Part shown: positions 8,823 through 16,540 of the stretch, piece after piece
Numbering within the stretch: the first letter of the stretch is position 1
How the letters are laid out: the number at the start of each line of letters is the position of its first letter
Assembly (NCBI RefSeq): GCF_000196615.1
Contig: NC_014306.1
Location: 3,162,001 to 3,226,000 of the forward strand
Length of the DNA stretch: 64,000 bases
Direction of reading: 5' to 3'
DNA from: Erwinia billingiae Eb661
GTDB taxonomy: Bacteria > Pseudomonadota > Gammaproteobacteria > Enterobacterales > Enterobacteriaceae
Notes under the pieces: model-generated
Seen by the model: the letters and a program-made list of their open reading frames with translations, nothing else
What the model was told of the DNA's origin: nothing
Databases searched by the model: none
Program-made: the position numbers and the translations under genes

Positions 8823-9299
8823 TTACAAACCCAGTTCCGACAGCCCCGGATGGTCATCCGGGCGACGGCCCAGAGGCCAGTGAAACTTGCGCTCACTTTC
8901 CTTAATAGGCATATCATTGATACAGGCGAAACGACGCTGCATCAGGCCATCTGCTTCAAATTCCCAATTTTCATTCCCGTAAGAGCGGAACCAGTTACCT
9001 GAATCATCACGCCATTCATAAGCGTAACGGACAGCGATTCTGTTGCTGTCGAACGCCCACAACTCTTTAATGAGACGGTACTCAAGTTCTTTATTCCACT
9101 TACGGGTGAGGAATGCTTTGGCTTCCTCTCGATTATTTGCAAACTCGGTTCGGTTGCGCCACTGGGTATCCAGTGAGTACGCCAACGAGACTTTTCCCGC
9201 ATCGCGGCTGTTCCAGCCGTCTTCAGCAAGCCGAACTTTCTCAGTCGCCGATTCGCGAGTGAACGGAGGAAGTGGCGGGCGAGTGTGTGTATCAGACAT
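8823..9299 (-). CDS. DUF1348 family protein (NTF2-like fold)
   Basis: 158 residues matching the DUF1348 family: [20 protein letters not shown], then [18 protein letters not shown], a FLTRKW block, [27 protein letters not shown] and a conserved tail that includes RRP. Family members adopt the NTF2/SnoaL cone fold and are often encoded beside redox enzymes and TetR or LysR regulators; enzymatic role is not established. It lies 60 bp downstream of a TetR gene on the same strand and could be co-transcribed with it. Confidence 0.88.
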   Translation of the reverse strand: MSDTHTRPPLPPFTRESATEKVRLAEDGWNSRDAGKVSLAYSLDTQWRNRTEFANNREEAKAFLTRKWNKELEYRLIKELWAFDSNRIAVRYAYEWRDDSGNWFRSYGNENWEFEADGLMQRRFACINDMPIKESERKFHWPLGRRPDDHPGLSELGL

Positions 9300-9358
9300 G
9301 GTATAGCCTCCCGTAAATTAGGATATCTCAGTAGAAACAGTTTTATGTCACTCAGGCA

Positions 9359-9928
9359 TTAAGGAGAGACAGACTCCAGCAAGTGTTTTGCAACGTCCCC
9401 TGCACTGTCGGCCGCGCTGCTATCGCCCATCACATAAGACATGGTGATCGCGCCCTCAATCAGAATAAATAACTGCCTGGCCAGAACTTCAGGGCGCTCA
9501 ATGTTTAATTGCCCGGTGAGTTCACGCGTGTAATCCAGTAATTTTTGTTTATGCAGCTTCGCTATCTGCCGAACGGGGTCGGTATGATCACCCACTTCTC
9601 CCGCGGTATTGATAAATGCACAGCCACGAAAGCCTTCTGACTCAAACCAGCTTCTGAGCACGGTGAACATATTCAAAATGCGCGCCCGAGGCGTATCACC
9701 TTTATCAGATTCCGTTCTGAACCAGCACATCCAGCGCTCATCACGTTCTTTCAATGCGGCGGCGGCCACATCATCCTTGGTCGCGAAATAGCGATAAATA
9801 CTTTTCCTGGCTACGCCCGAGGTTTTAACCAGAAGGTCCATGCCCGTTGCATGGATACCGTTCCGATAAATCAATTGCTCGGCGGTGGTGAGGATTTTTT
9901 CGCGGGTATCTGTTGGCTTTCTGTTCAT
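9359..9928 (-). CDS. TetR family transcriptional regulator
   Basis: 189 residues from the ATG at 9926-9928 (MNRKPTDTREK). The HTH spans residues 9-55 (ILTTAEQLIYRNGIHATGMD, LVKTSGVARKSIYRYFATKD). The frame stays open further upstream, but a longer start would run across the 14-bp palindrome at 9941-9954, so the ATG just downstream is preferred. The C-terminal part (GCAFINTAGE, ...QLFILIEGA) is the ligand domain of the AcrR/YxaF-like branch. It probably autoregulates through that palindrome and may control the adjacent SDR or DUF1348 genes. Confidence 0.87.
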   Translation of the reverse strand: MNRKPTDTREKILTTAEQLIYRNGIHATGMDLLVKTSGVARKSIYRYFATKDDVAAAALKERDERWMCWFRTESDKGDTPRARILNMFTVLRSWFESEGFRGCAFINTAGEVGDHTDPVRQIAKLHKQKLLDYTRELTGQLNIERPEVLARQLFILIEGAITMSYVMGDSSAADSAGDVAKHLLESVSP

Positions 9929-9940
9929 GAATCGAATGGT

Positions 9941-9954
9941 AGAACGATCGTTCT
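9941..9954. promoter_or_regulatory. Palindromic TetR-type operator
   Basis: AGAACGATCGTTCT is a perfect 14-bp palindrome 12 bp upstream of the tetR start codon. Size, symmetry and position fit a TetR-family autoregulatory operator. Confidence 0.7.
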
Positions 9955-10013
9955 CCATGATCAACCGTTTTCTCAAAAATAAGGTTAACAGCCAGCCGGC
10001 TGCCATGGGTGAT

Positions 10014-10757
10014 TTACCAGTTCTGCTTCGTAGGGGATACGATAAGATCGTTGATCGTCACGTTCCTGGGCTGGTTGAGCGCGTAGACCACCGCATTTGC
10101 CACATCCTGCGGACTGATAGCAATTTTTGTCAGCTCCTGCGCCACCTTACGCCCTTCCGGATCGCTCACTTTATCAGCCCATCCCGTGTTAATAACGCCG
10201 GGGCTGATGGTATTGACTCGGATGCCTTTATTCACGCCCAGGTCTTTACGCATTGATTCCGTCATGGCGTGCACAAAAAATTTGGTCGAACTGTACACAC
10301 CCGCGCCGGCGTCAACCTGGTGGCCTGCCACAGAAGCCATGTTCAGGATCTGGCCGTCACTTTTGCTGAGCATAACCGGGAGAACGGACGCAATGGCGTT
10401 CAGATAGCCCTTGATGTTGACGTCGACCATTTTGTTCCAGTCGTCCCACGCGATGTCACTCCAGGCTGAAAAGAGCATCAGCCCGGCGTTGTTAATCAGG
10501 ATATCAACGGTACCGAAGGTATCGGTAGCATGCTTTACCAGCGCCTGTGTATCTTCAAGACGAGTCACATCCGTCACCAGACCGGAAGCATGGCCACCGG
10601 CTGACTCAATATCCTTTACCAGCTTATCGAGGCCGGTCTGATCCAGTGCTGCGGCTACGATATTCACACCATGACGTGCAAGTTCCAGCGCGGTCGCGGC
10701 GCCAATGCCCGATGACGCACCAGTAATTACAGCGGTTTTGTTCTGCAGATGATTCAT
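10014..10757 (-). CDS. Short-chain dehydrogenase/reductase
   Basis: 247 residues with the classical SDR marks: TGASSGIG dinucleotide motif at 12-19, NNAG at 89-92, catalytic Ser142, Tyr155 and Lys159 (YSSTK). NAD(P)H-dependent reduction of a carbonyl or oxidation of an alcohol in the cytoplasm. It follows the nemA-like gene by 57 bp on the same strand, with AAGGAT before its ATG, so it is probably in the same operon and under the same electrophile-responsive control. Substrate unknown. Confidence 0.9.
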   Translation of the reverse strand: MNHLQNKTAVITGASSGIGAATALELARHGVNIVAAALDQTGLDKLVKDIESAGGHASGLVTDVTRLEDTQALVKHATDTFGTVDILINNAGLMLFSAWSDIAWDDWNKMVDVNIKGYLNAIASVLPVMLSKSDGQILNMASVAGHQVDAGAGVYSSTKFFVHAMTESMRKDLGVNKGIRVNTISPGVINTGWADKVSDPEGRKVAQELTKIAISPQDVANAVVYALNQPRNVTINDLIVSPTKQNW

Positions 10758-10814
10758 ATTATTATCCTTTTGGATGAGGTACAGGCGGCGGGAAGATCCC
10801 GCCGGTTGTATTTA

Positions 10815-11918
10815 TCAGTAATTCGCTTCCGGCCAGTCGGTGTAACCTTTCGCGCCGCCGCCGTAGTAGGCTTCCTTAGGCGCGATGGTCAGCTCGGCGC
10901 CATAACGCAGACGCTTAACCAGATCCGGGTTGGAAATAAACAGGCGGCCAAGGGCAACGGCATCGATGATCCCTGCATTACGGCGGCTGATCGCCATTTC
11001 GAGGTCATAGTTGTTGTTACCGATGAACGGACCGCTGAACTGCGCGCTCAGCGCATCCATATCCACGTCGGCAGGCACGTCACGCGACGTTGCAGTGGCA
11101 CCCTCAACGAAGTGCAGGTATGCCAGATTAAAACGGTTAAGTTGCTGGATGAGATAGCCATACATCGCCATCACGTTGCTGTCCGGCGGCGTGTTGCCTG
11201 CGTCAGGAGTTACCGGTGACAGGCGGATGCCTACGCGGTCATTGCCCCAGATGTTGACGATCGCTTCAGTGACTTCCAGCGTCAGGCGCGCGCGGTTTTC
11301 TATAGAGCCGCCGTAGGCGTCGGTACGATGATTGGTTGAGTCGCGCAGGAACTGATCGAGCAGATAGCTGTTTGCAGAGTGCACTTCCACGCCGTCAAAA
11401 CCTGCGCGCAGGGCGTTTTCTGCGGCACGCTTATACTGCTCAATAATGCCCGGGATTTCGTCGGTTTCGAGCGCGCGCGGCGTCGATACCGGTACGAAGC
11501 CATTGACGGTATAGGTCTGCCCTTCGGCCTTGATTGCAGAGGGAGCGACAGGACGCTCACCGTTAGGCTGCAGTTCAACGCTTGAAAAACGGCCTACATG
11601 CCAGAGCTGACAGACGATTTTTCCGCCTTCGGCGTGAACGGCATCGGTGACTTTTTTCCAGCCGGTAACCTGATCCTCGCTCCAGATCCCCGGCGTGGCC
11701 GCATATCCACGGCCCTGAGCTGAGATATTCGTGGCTTCAGAAATATTCAGGCCGGCGCTGGCGCGCTGGGCGTAGTAGGTTGCATGTAGCTCACCAGGTA
11801 CACCATCTTCGCCGTAACGGCTGCGGGTAACAGGCGCCATAACGATACGGTTGGCCAGCTGAAGGCTTCCCATTGCTACGGGGGAAAAGAGATCTGTACG
11901 GGTACTGTTATCAGTCAT
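10815..11918 (-). CDS. nemA: N-ethylmaleimide reductase / Old Yellow Enzyme, NemA-like
   Basis: 367 residues, the normal length for NemA-type OYEs, FMN flavoproteins that reduce activated alkenes, quinones and nitro compounds with NADPH. Motifs in order: LANRIVMAPVTRSR, YYAQRASAGLNISEA, QLWHVGR, GFDGVEVHSANSYLLDQFLR with the active-site region, NRARL, and GRLFISNPDLVKRL near the C-terminus. It lies 54 bp downstream of a NemR-like repressor gene on the same strand, as in the E. coli nemRA operon, with a second operator copy in the gap. Confidence 0.92.
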   Translation of the reverse strand: MTDNSTRTDLFSPVAMGSLQLANRIVMAPVTRSRYGEDGVPGELHATYYAQRASAGLNISEATNISAQGRGYAATPGIWSEDQVTGWKKVTDAVHAEGGKIVCQLWHVGRFSSVELQPNGERPVAPSAIKAEGQTYTVNGFVPVSTPRALETDEIPGIIEQYKRAAENALRAGFDGVEVHSANSYLLDQFLRDSTNHRTDAYGGSIENRARLTLEVTEAIVNIWGNDRVGIRLSPVTPDAGNTPPDSNVMAMYGYLIQQLNRFNLAYLHFVEGATATSRDVPADVDMDALSAQFSGPFIGNNNYDLEMAISRRNAGIIDAVALGRLFISNPDLVKRLRYGAELTIAPKEAYYGGGAKGYTDWPEANY

Positions 11919-11935
11919 AGAAACTCCTAAATAGT

Positions 11936-11950
11936 TGACCGGTCGGCTAG
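11936..11950. promoter_or_regulatory. NemR-type operator copy between nemR and nemA
   Basis: TGACCGGTCGGCTAG matches the site upstream of nemR (12579-12593) at 14 of 15 positions, with a GACCGGTC core palindrome. It allows separate control of nemA and the SDR. Confidence 0.65.
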
Positions 11951-11971
11951 TAAATTGGTAAAAAAATGCGG

Positions 11972-12553
11972 CTACCTGAGCAGCCGTTTAGTGGCATTCA
12001 ATGCTTTATCAAATGACGTATCCGGGTCGTGAATTTTTGCCATCAGCGAAGCGCCAAGCCAGAGCTGATACAGTTCTTCACCAAGATCTTTGGCATCTTC
12101 ATCGCCGGCTAACGAGCCATCCTGCTGACCCTGAAGGATGCACGCGGAGATCCTATCCACGATTTCACGTGTGCCTATGGCCAAAACGCTTCGCATGCTG
12201 TCGTACTGATCGCACACTTCCGCGCCAAGCTTGACCACAAGACACTTGCTCTCAGGGAGATCGGCACCTTGTGTGACTTTCCAGAACGAAAAGTATCGCA
12301 GCAGGCGCTCTCTGGCGGGTTCGGAACCACGCAGTTGCTCATCGACCTGAACCAGGTAGTTGCTGAAATAGTGCTCTAACAAGGCCTCAGCAAACTCTTC
12401 CTTGGACTGGAAGTAATAATAAAACGATCCTTTGGGGATCCCGGCGGCTTTGACAATCTCAGCCAGACCGACGGCGCTGTAGCCTTTATGTGTGATAAGC
12501 GTCCGGGCAACATCAATGATGTGCTGACGCACGTTAGCCGCTTGTTTTTTCAT
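11972..12553 (-). CDS. nemR: TetR family electrophile sensor, NemR-like
   Basis: 193 residues. The HTH occupies residues 10-52 (VARTLITHKGYSAVGLAEIV, KAAGIPKGSFYYYFQSKEEF). The ligand domain has SKCLVVKLGAEVCDQYDSMRS, matching the NemR segment that carries its redox-active cysteines, and WLGASLMAKI near the C-terminus. NemR represses nemA and is released by quinones, hypochlorite and other electrophiles. Gene order nemR-nemA and the duplicated operators support the same role here. Confidence 0.85.
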   Translation of the reverse strand: MKKQAANVRQHIIDVARTLITHKGYSAVGLAEIVKAAGIPKGSFYYYFQSKEEFAEALLEHYFSNYLVQVDEQLRGSEPARERLLRYFSFWKVTQGADLPESKCLVVKLGAEVCDQYDSMRSVLAIGTREIVDRISACILQGQQDGSLAGDEDAKDLGEELYQLWLGASLMAKIHDPDTSFDKALNATKRLLR

Positions 12554-12578
12554 AGTCCGGATAGCATAGCGATAAAAC

Positions 12579-12593
12579 TGACCGGTCGTCTAG
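12579..12593. promoter_or_regulatory. NemR-type operator upstream of nemR
   Basis: TGACCGGTCGTCTAG, 26 bp before the nemR start, with the same GACCGGTC palindrome as the site at 11936-11950. Expected to mediate autorepression. Confidence 0.65.
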
Positions 12594-12617
12594 TTTCTTG
12601 GGTGGCATTTTGTGCGG

Positions 12618-13259
12618 TCATAATTTTTCGCATGGCAGCAGACGTGACGCATACTGCCCGGTTGCTCTCAGGCTTTCCGGCGTGGCCCCATCTTTGGCCT
12701 CGATCGACATGCCCTCCAGAAGCGTATTCAAAACGGTAGCTAACGCGGCGGTAGCGGTATCAGAAGGCAGCTGCTTCTCGGTTACAGCCCTGCGCAGACG
12801 CTTTTCAAACAGGTCTTTTCCTTCCTGCCTGAGCACGCTGACTGCTTCGACGACGTCAGCGGACTCTTGAGAGACATTGATGGCCGCAAGCACCACCATG
12901 CAGCCGCAGGGTACGGAAGGAGAAAGCAGAATGCCTGCCGCTTCGCTGAAGAAATGATCAATCGCCTGCATGATATCGGGCTCTTCTTCAAGCCGCTCCC
13001 AAGTTGCCTTCCAGTAGACCCTTTCGTAATAGCTCACGGCCTCCAGGAAAAGTTTCGCCTTGTTACCGAAGGCGGAGTACAGGCTCGGCGGATTAATTTC
13101 CATCGCAGCGCAGAGCTCGGCAACCGAGGCGGGCTCAAAGCCTTTACGCCAGAAAATGTCCAGGGCCCTGATCAGGGCCCTGTCGCGATCAAAGCTGCGG
13201 GGCCGCCCTTTGGGCTTTTCGCTGGGTACTCCTGCAGTTTTCATTTTCACGTCGGGCAT
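12618..13259 (-). CDS. TetR family transcriptional regulator
   Basis: 213 residues from the ATG at 13257-13259 (MPDVKMKT), with AAGAGA 8 bp upstream. The longer frame runs through the divergent promoter and is not credible. GRPRSFDRDRALIRALDIFW and the following FEPASVAELCAAMEINPPSLYSAFGNK form the HTH, typical of TetR members that start with a GRPR arm. The C-terminal half has CGCMVVLAAI. Divergent from the small-protein/NTF2 operon, whose promoter contains two matched operator-like repeats. Confidence 0.88.
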   Translation of the reverse strand: MPDVKMKTAGVPSEKPKGRPRSFDRDRALIRALDIFWRKGFEPASVAELCAAMEINPPSLYSAFGNKAKLFLEAVSYYERVYWKATWERLEEEPDIMQAIDHFFSEAAGILLSPSVPCGCMVVLAAINVSQESADVVEAVSVLRQEGKDLFEKRLRRAVTEKQLPSDTATAALATVLNTLLEGMSIEAKDGATPESLRATGQYASRLLPCEKL

Positions 13260-13271
13260 AAAATCATTCTC

Positions 13272-13320
13272 TTGACACATTACATAGCGATCACTATACA
13301 ATAATAACATTACATAGTGA
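13272..13320 (+). promoter_or_regulatory. Sigma-70 promoter with embedded TetR-type operators
   Basis: TTGACA at 13272-13277, a 17-bp spacer and TATACA at 13295-13300 make a near-consensus promoter pointing at the small ORF. The near-palindrome ATAGCGATCACTAT (13284-13297) covers the spacer and -10. A 14-bp direct repeat ACATTACATAGYGA occurs at 13277-13290 and again at 13307-13320, a 30-bp offset that puts the second copy at the expected transcription start. Confidence 0.75.
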
Positions 13321-13338
13321 CTACTACACAAAGATAAA

Positions 13339-13491
13339 ATGCCTATGTCAGATCTTGCCTTCTCCCTCAGCCACTGTCTGCAATCCGCCGTTGCGGCGGG
13401 ACTGATGCTGCTGTTCGTCTTAAAAATGATTTTCAACCGAATCACGGGCATCCCTGCGGATACCCACCACAACAAAACCGGAGACAGATGA
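13339..13491 (+). CDS. Small single-pass membrane protein (50 residues)
   Basis: A short frame of 50 codons, starting MPMSDLAFSLSHCLQ; the ATG at 13345 is an alternative. Residues about 16-33 (SAVAAGLMLLFVLKMIF) form one hydrophobic segment followed by a basic, polar tail, so an inner-membrane single-pass protein is likely. Its TGA at 13489-13491 is one base from the ATG of the NTF2-like gene, implying translational coupling. A near-consensus promoter with TetR-type operators lies just upstream. Family not recognised; the ribosome site (AAAGAT) is weak. Confidence 0.6.
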   Translation: MPMSDLAFSLSHCLQSAVAAGLMLLFVLKMIFNRITGIPADTHHNKTGDR

Positions 13492-13492
13492 T

Positions 13493-13876
13493 ATGACCAA
13501 CGTAACTTATGTGCAGGAATACAACGCCATCGTGGAAGTGCTCAGCCAGTACAACGAAGGCGGAAAGCAGGCCAGGAGCGAAATAATGAAGCCCGCGTTC
13601 AGCGAGCAGGCCACCATCTTTGGCGTTGACGGTGATGCAAACCTCACCGGCGGTCCTATTCAGGGACTTTTCGACACCATCGATACCGTTTTCCGCCCAT
13701 CCCCGGAAGCGAAGGCCGCAATCGTGCACGTTGATATCGTAGGCACCGCAGCAAGCGCCCGCGTTGATACCGACGATATTTCGGGCTTTCGCTTCACGGA
13801 CTTTTTCAACCTGCTGAAGGTCAACGGGCGATGGACCGTAGTGAGCAAAATTTACCATACTCACACCGCTTCCTGA
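13493..13876 (+). CDS. Nuclear transport factor 2-like protein (putative lumazine-binding family)
   Basis: 127 residues: YVQEYNAIVEVLSQYNEGGK, SEIMKPAFSEQATIFGVD, GGPIQGLFDTID, AAIVHVDIVGTAASARVDTD and FTDFFNLLKVNGRWTVVSKIYHTH. This is the pattern of the Lumazine_bd_2 branch of NTF2-like proteins, a cone fold with an internal pocket. Function in bacteria is uncertain. Translationally coupled to the small membrane protein gene and followed by a degraded oxidoreductase gene, all under TetR-type control. Confidence 0.85.
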   Translation: MTNVTYVQEYNAIVEVLSQYNEGGKQARSEIMKPAFSEQATIFGVDGDANLTGGPIQGLFDTIDTVFRPSPEAKAAIVHVDIVGTAASARVDTDDISGFRFTDFFNLLKVNGRWTVVSKIYHTHTAS

Positions 13877-13946
13877 CATCAGCCATTCCACCTTCATCCG
13901 TCGCGTCTGACCGCCAGACGCGGCGAAACCCAGTGAGGAAAAAAAC

Positions 13947-14173
13947 ATGAGTCATAATATCAAAACCGTTCATGTTTCTGCCTGTGAGGCCGTTCTTTAC
14001 ATGGCAGTGCGCCAACACGAAAACCGCTCGCATTGAACCCCACCGGGCACACCCGGCTCATTAACCCCCTAATCAACTTTGATGCCCCCGACGCTGACGC
14101 TCTGGAGTGGCGCGCTGATGCAGTTATCTGTGCGCTCGGCACCACAATTGAAAACCAAAGTCGTATTTCATGA
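13947..14173 (+). pseudogene. Broken NAD(P)-binding oxidoreductase gene (HTATIP2/YbjT-like)
   Basis: An ATG at 13947 with GAGGAA upstream starts MSHNIKTVHVSACEAVLYM but ends at a TGA after 29 codons. A second frame then reads PLINFDAPDADALEWRADAV followed by ICALGTTIENQSRIS and stops at 14171-14173. The segment FDAPD...DAVICALGTT is characteristic of HTATIP2-like atypical SDR proteins. Start present, glycine-rich loop and most of the domain lost, frame broken: a decayed third gene of the TetR-controlled operon. Confidence 0.65.
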
Positions 14174-15055
14174 TGTAGCTGATAATGTCAGCGATGATTT
14201 TAATTTATCGATAAAAGTGCTGACCCGGAGAGGCAGGTAGCGTGTAGTTGGTAGAACAGCCCAGACGGATAAATCCTGAGGTCTGGCATCTGACAGCTCA
14301 ATCTCAACAAGTGTGCCCTGGCGGATTTCTTTCATGACATCCCAGCGGGTAAGTTGTGCAAGTCCCATACCTTGAGCACAGAGTTCTCTTACGCCCTCAA
14401 CGTTATCCGAAATAAAACGTCCCCCAACACGAATCCTGAAAACTTCACCACCACGTTCAAAAATCCATTGAGATACGCTGCTTAGTCTCAGGCAATGATG
14501 CTTCATTAAATCTTCTACCGATTTAGGCATGCCATTAACTTTTAAATAATCTGGTGAAGCACAGATTACGCGAGGGCTGTCAGCAATTTTGCGGGCTATA
14601 AGTGTGGAATCTTTTAACGGGGCAATACGTATTGCTACATCGATGCCTCTCCCGACAATATCAATCACATCTTCACTTAGCTGAAGATCGATACTCAGCT
14701 CTGGATTATCTGCCAGTAATTCAGAAATGAGAGGCAAAATATTTCGGCGCCCGAATCCTGATGGTGCAGTGATTCTGAGCAAACCTGCTGCGCCTTGTGT
14801 TGACGGAGAAAAAAGTGCTCGGGCTCCCTTCTCTGCCTCAATAAGTGCCTGGGCATAAGGCAGGAATTCCATGCCTTCCTGAGTTAATGAAACAGATCGA
14901 GTGGTTCTCTGTAACAGCCGTGTTCCTAACTCGCGTTCAAGCGATGCGAGGCGTCTTGAAACCGCCATTGCTGTAATACCCTGTCGTTTCGCCGCCTGAG
15001 TAAGGCTTCGTGTTTCTGTTATTACGAGAAACAGCGATACATCATGAAGATTCAT
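14168..15055 (-). CDS. LysR-type transcriptional regulator
   Basis: 295 residues from the ATG at 15053-15055 (MNLHDVSLFL), the normal LTTR start; the longer frame to 15166 would cross the divergent promoter. HTH: FLVITETRSLTQAAKRQGIT plus AMAVSRRLASLER. Co-inducer domain includes LSEDVIDIVGRGIDVAIRI and CAQGMGLAQLTRWDV. The gene is divergent from the Old Yellow Enzyme gene at 15214 and likely controls it. Its 3' end overlaps the pseudogene end by 6 bp. Confidence 0.88.
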   Translation of the reverse strand: MNLHDVSLFLVITETRSLTQAAKRQGITAMAVSRRLASLERELGTRLLQRTTRSVSLTQEGMEFLPYAQALIEAEKGARALFSPSTQGAAGLLRITAPSGFGRRNILPLISELLADNPELSIDLQLSEDVIDIVGRGIDVAIRIAPLKDSTLIARKIADSPRVICASPDYLKVNGMPKSVEDLMKHHCLRLSSVSQWIFERGGEVFRIRVGGRFISDNVEGVRELCAQGMGLAQLTRWDVMKEIRQGTLVEIELSDARPQDLSVWAVLPTTRYLPLRVSTFIDKLKSSLTLSATS

Positions 15056-15213
15056 GTTGACCCCGATAGATGAGACATTGCAACTGTCGTTGATTAAGCA
15101 AAAAGAAGCGTGATTATAACGAAAATCGTTATACGGCCTTATCATTTCGCCCTGTTTATGAGCCACTCAACAATGATTATATTGTATTCATGATTTAATA
15201 TTAAGGATAACTC

Positions 15214-16311
15214 ATGAATGCATTACCCCTTTTCACTCCCAGCAGTATTGGTAAAGTCACCCTAAAAAATCGTCTCGTGGTAGCGCCTATGACTCGTGTC
15301 ACCGCCTCTGAAGAAGGGGTAGCAAGCGAACGTATGAAGGCATACTACGAAGACTTTACCCGTGGTGGATTTGCTCTGGTTATATCTGAAGGCATTTATA
15401 TTGATAAGGAATGGTCTCAGGCCTATGCCTTTCAGGCGGGATTAACCAGCCCGCAACAGGTTGCAGGCTGGCGTGACGTCACGGATGCAGTTCATCAACA
15501 AGGCGGCCATATTTTTGCCCAAATTCAGCACTCAGGCGCGCTATCACAGGGTAACTCTTTCCGTGAAGGAACCGTTGCACCCAGTGCACTTCGGCCGGTT
15601 GGCAATCAAATGACATTTTATCGCGGAGAAGGTGAATATCCTGTTCCTCGGGCACTTAGCGAAGAAGAAATTCAGGGCATTATCAGCAGCTTTGCCGATG
15701 CCGCGTCCAACGCTGTAAACCAGGCTGGCTTTGATGGGGTAGAAATTCATGGTGCAAATGGATATTTACTCGATCAATTCTTCACGGATTACACTAATCT
15801 GCGCACTGACTGCTGGGGTGGTGATATCGCAGGCAGACTTCAGCTTATCCTTGAAGTAATTAAGTCTGTCCGACAACGCTTAGGTCAGGCTATCCCAGTA
15901 GGTATCAGAATATCTCAGGGGAAAGTAAATGACTTCTTCCATAAATGGGCTAATGGTGAAGACGATGCACGCATAGCGTTTACGCTACTCGCCGAATCCG
16001 GTATCGATTATCTTCATCTGACCGAATATGAAGCTTGGCAGCCGGCATTCCCCGGTAACTTACTCTCACTGATTGAACTGGGACGTAAATATGCCCCCAA
16101 CCTCACCATTATGGCTAATGGTAGTCTTCATGATGAATGCCGGGCATTGCAGGTTATGGAAATGGGTGCAGATTTCATAGCTCTGGGTCGTGGTGCGCTG
16201 GCAAATCATGACTGGCCACAACGAGTTGCCAACGGCAAAAGCGTTCGGGAGTTTGATAACGCGATCCTCGGACCCACAGCGAATATTAAGGATTCTGAAC
16301 TTTCTGTATAA
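15214..16311 (+). CDS. NADH:flavin oxidoreductase, Old Yellow Enzyme family
   Basis: 365 residues, FMN-dependent alkene reductase fold: LKNRLVVAPMTRVTA, FALVISEGIYID, FAQIQHSGALS, FDGVEIHGANGYLLDQFFTD (active-site His/Asn region), VGIRISQGKVNDF and ADFIALGRGALANHDWP. Distinct subgroup from the NemA-like protein nearby; here the residue run after TRVTASEEGVA differs and the active-site pair is H-GAN. Regulated by the divergent LysR gene, by arrangement. AAGGAT precedes the ATG. Confidence 0.9.
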   Translation: MNALPLFTPSSIGKVTLKNRLVVAPMTRVTASEEGVASERMKAYYEDFTRGGFALVISEGIYIDKEWSQAYAFQAGLTSPQQVAGWRDVTDAVHQQGGHIFAQIQHSGALSQGNSFREGTVAPSALRPVGNQMTFYRGEGEYPVPRALSEEEIQGIISSFADAASNAVNQAGFDGVEIHGANGYLLDQFFTDYTNLRTDCWGGDIAGRLQLILEVIKSVRQRLGQAIPVGIRISQGKVNDFFHKWANGEDDARIAFTLLAESGIDYLHLTEYEAWQPAFPGNLLSLIELGRKYAPNLTIMANGSLHDECRALQVMEMGADFIALGRGALANHDWPQRVANGKSVREFDNAILGPTANIKDSELSV

Positions 16312-16320
16312 CTCTTCTCT

Positions 16321-16340
16321 CCCCGGGTAACTTCCCGGGG
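16321..16340 (+). terminator. GC-rich hairpin after the OYE gene
   Basis: CCCCGGG and CCCGGGG pair perfectly around a 6-nt loop, 10 bp after the stop; no T-run follows, so termination efficiency is doubtful. Confidence 0.5.
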
Positions 16341-16364
16341 GGTAATGTCATCGTTGTCATAAGC

Positions 16365-16430
16365 CGTCCGCTCTTGGCACAAGGCAGCCTGGCGTGGACG
16401 CATAGTCCGCTATGATCGAAAAGCGGAGAT
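16365..16430. repeat. Dispersed intergenic repeat, copy D
   Basis: Left module GTCCGCTCTTGGCACAAGGC and right module TCCGCT-N10-AGCGGA (16406-16427). Same layout as copies A and B. Confidence 0.62.
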
Positions 16431-16540
16431 GACACCCAAGGGACGGTTTGAATAAGTGTTGTCCTGTCACCCGGTTTAGGCTGATACTTTTTTTAGCATG
16501 ATGCTTTATGTTGGTCACATTCTTCCTGCAGGGTATAACC

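Noticed and set aside
13260..13475. N-terminal extension of the TetR regulator at 12618-13259
   Set aside because: The extra residues would be read through a near-consensus divergent promoter and the small ORF region; the ATG at 13259 has a proper ribosome site and gives the family-typical start.
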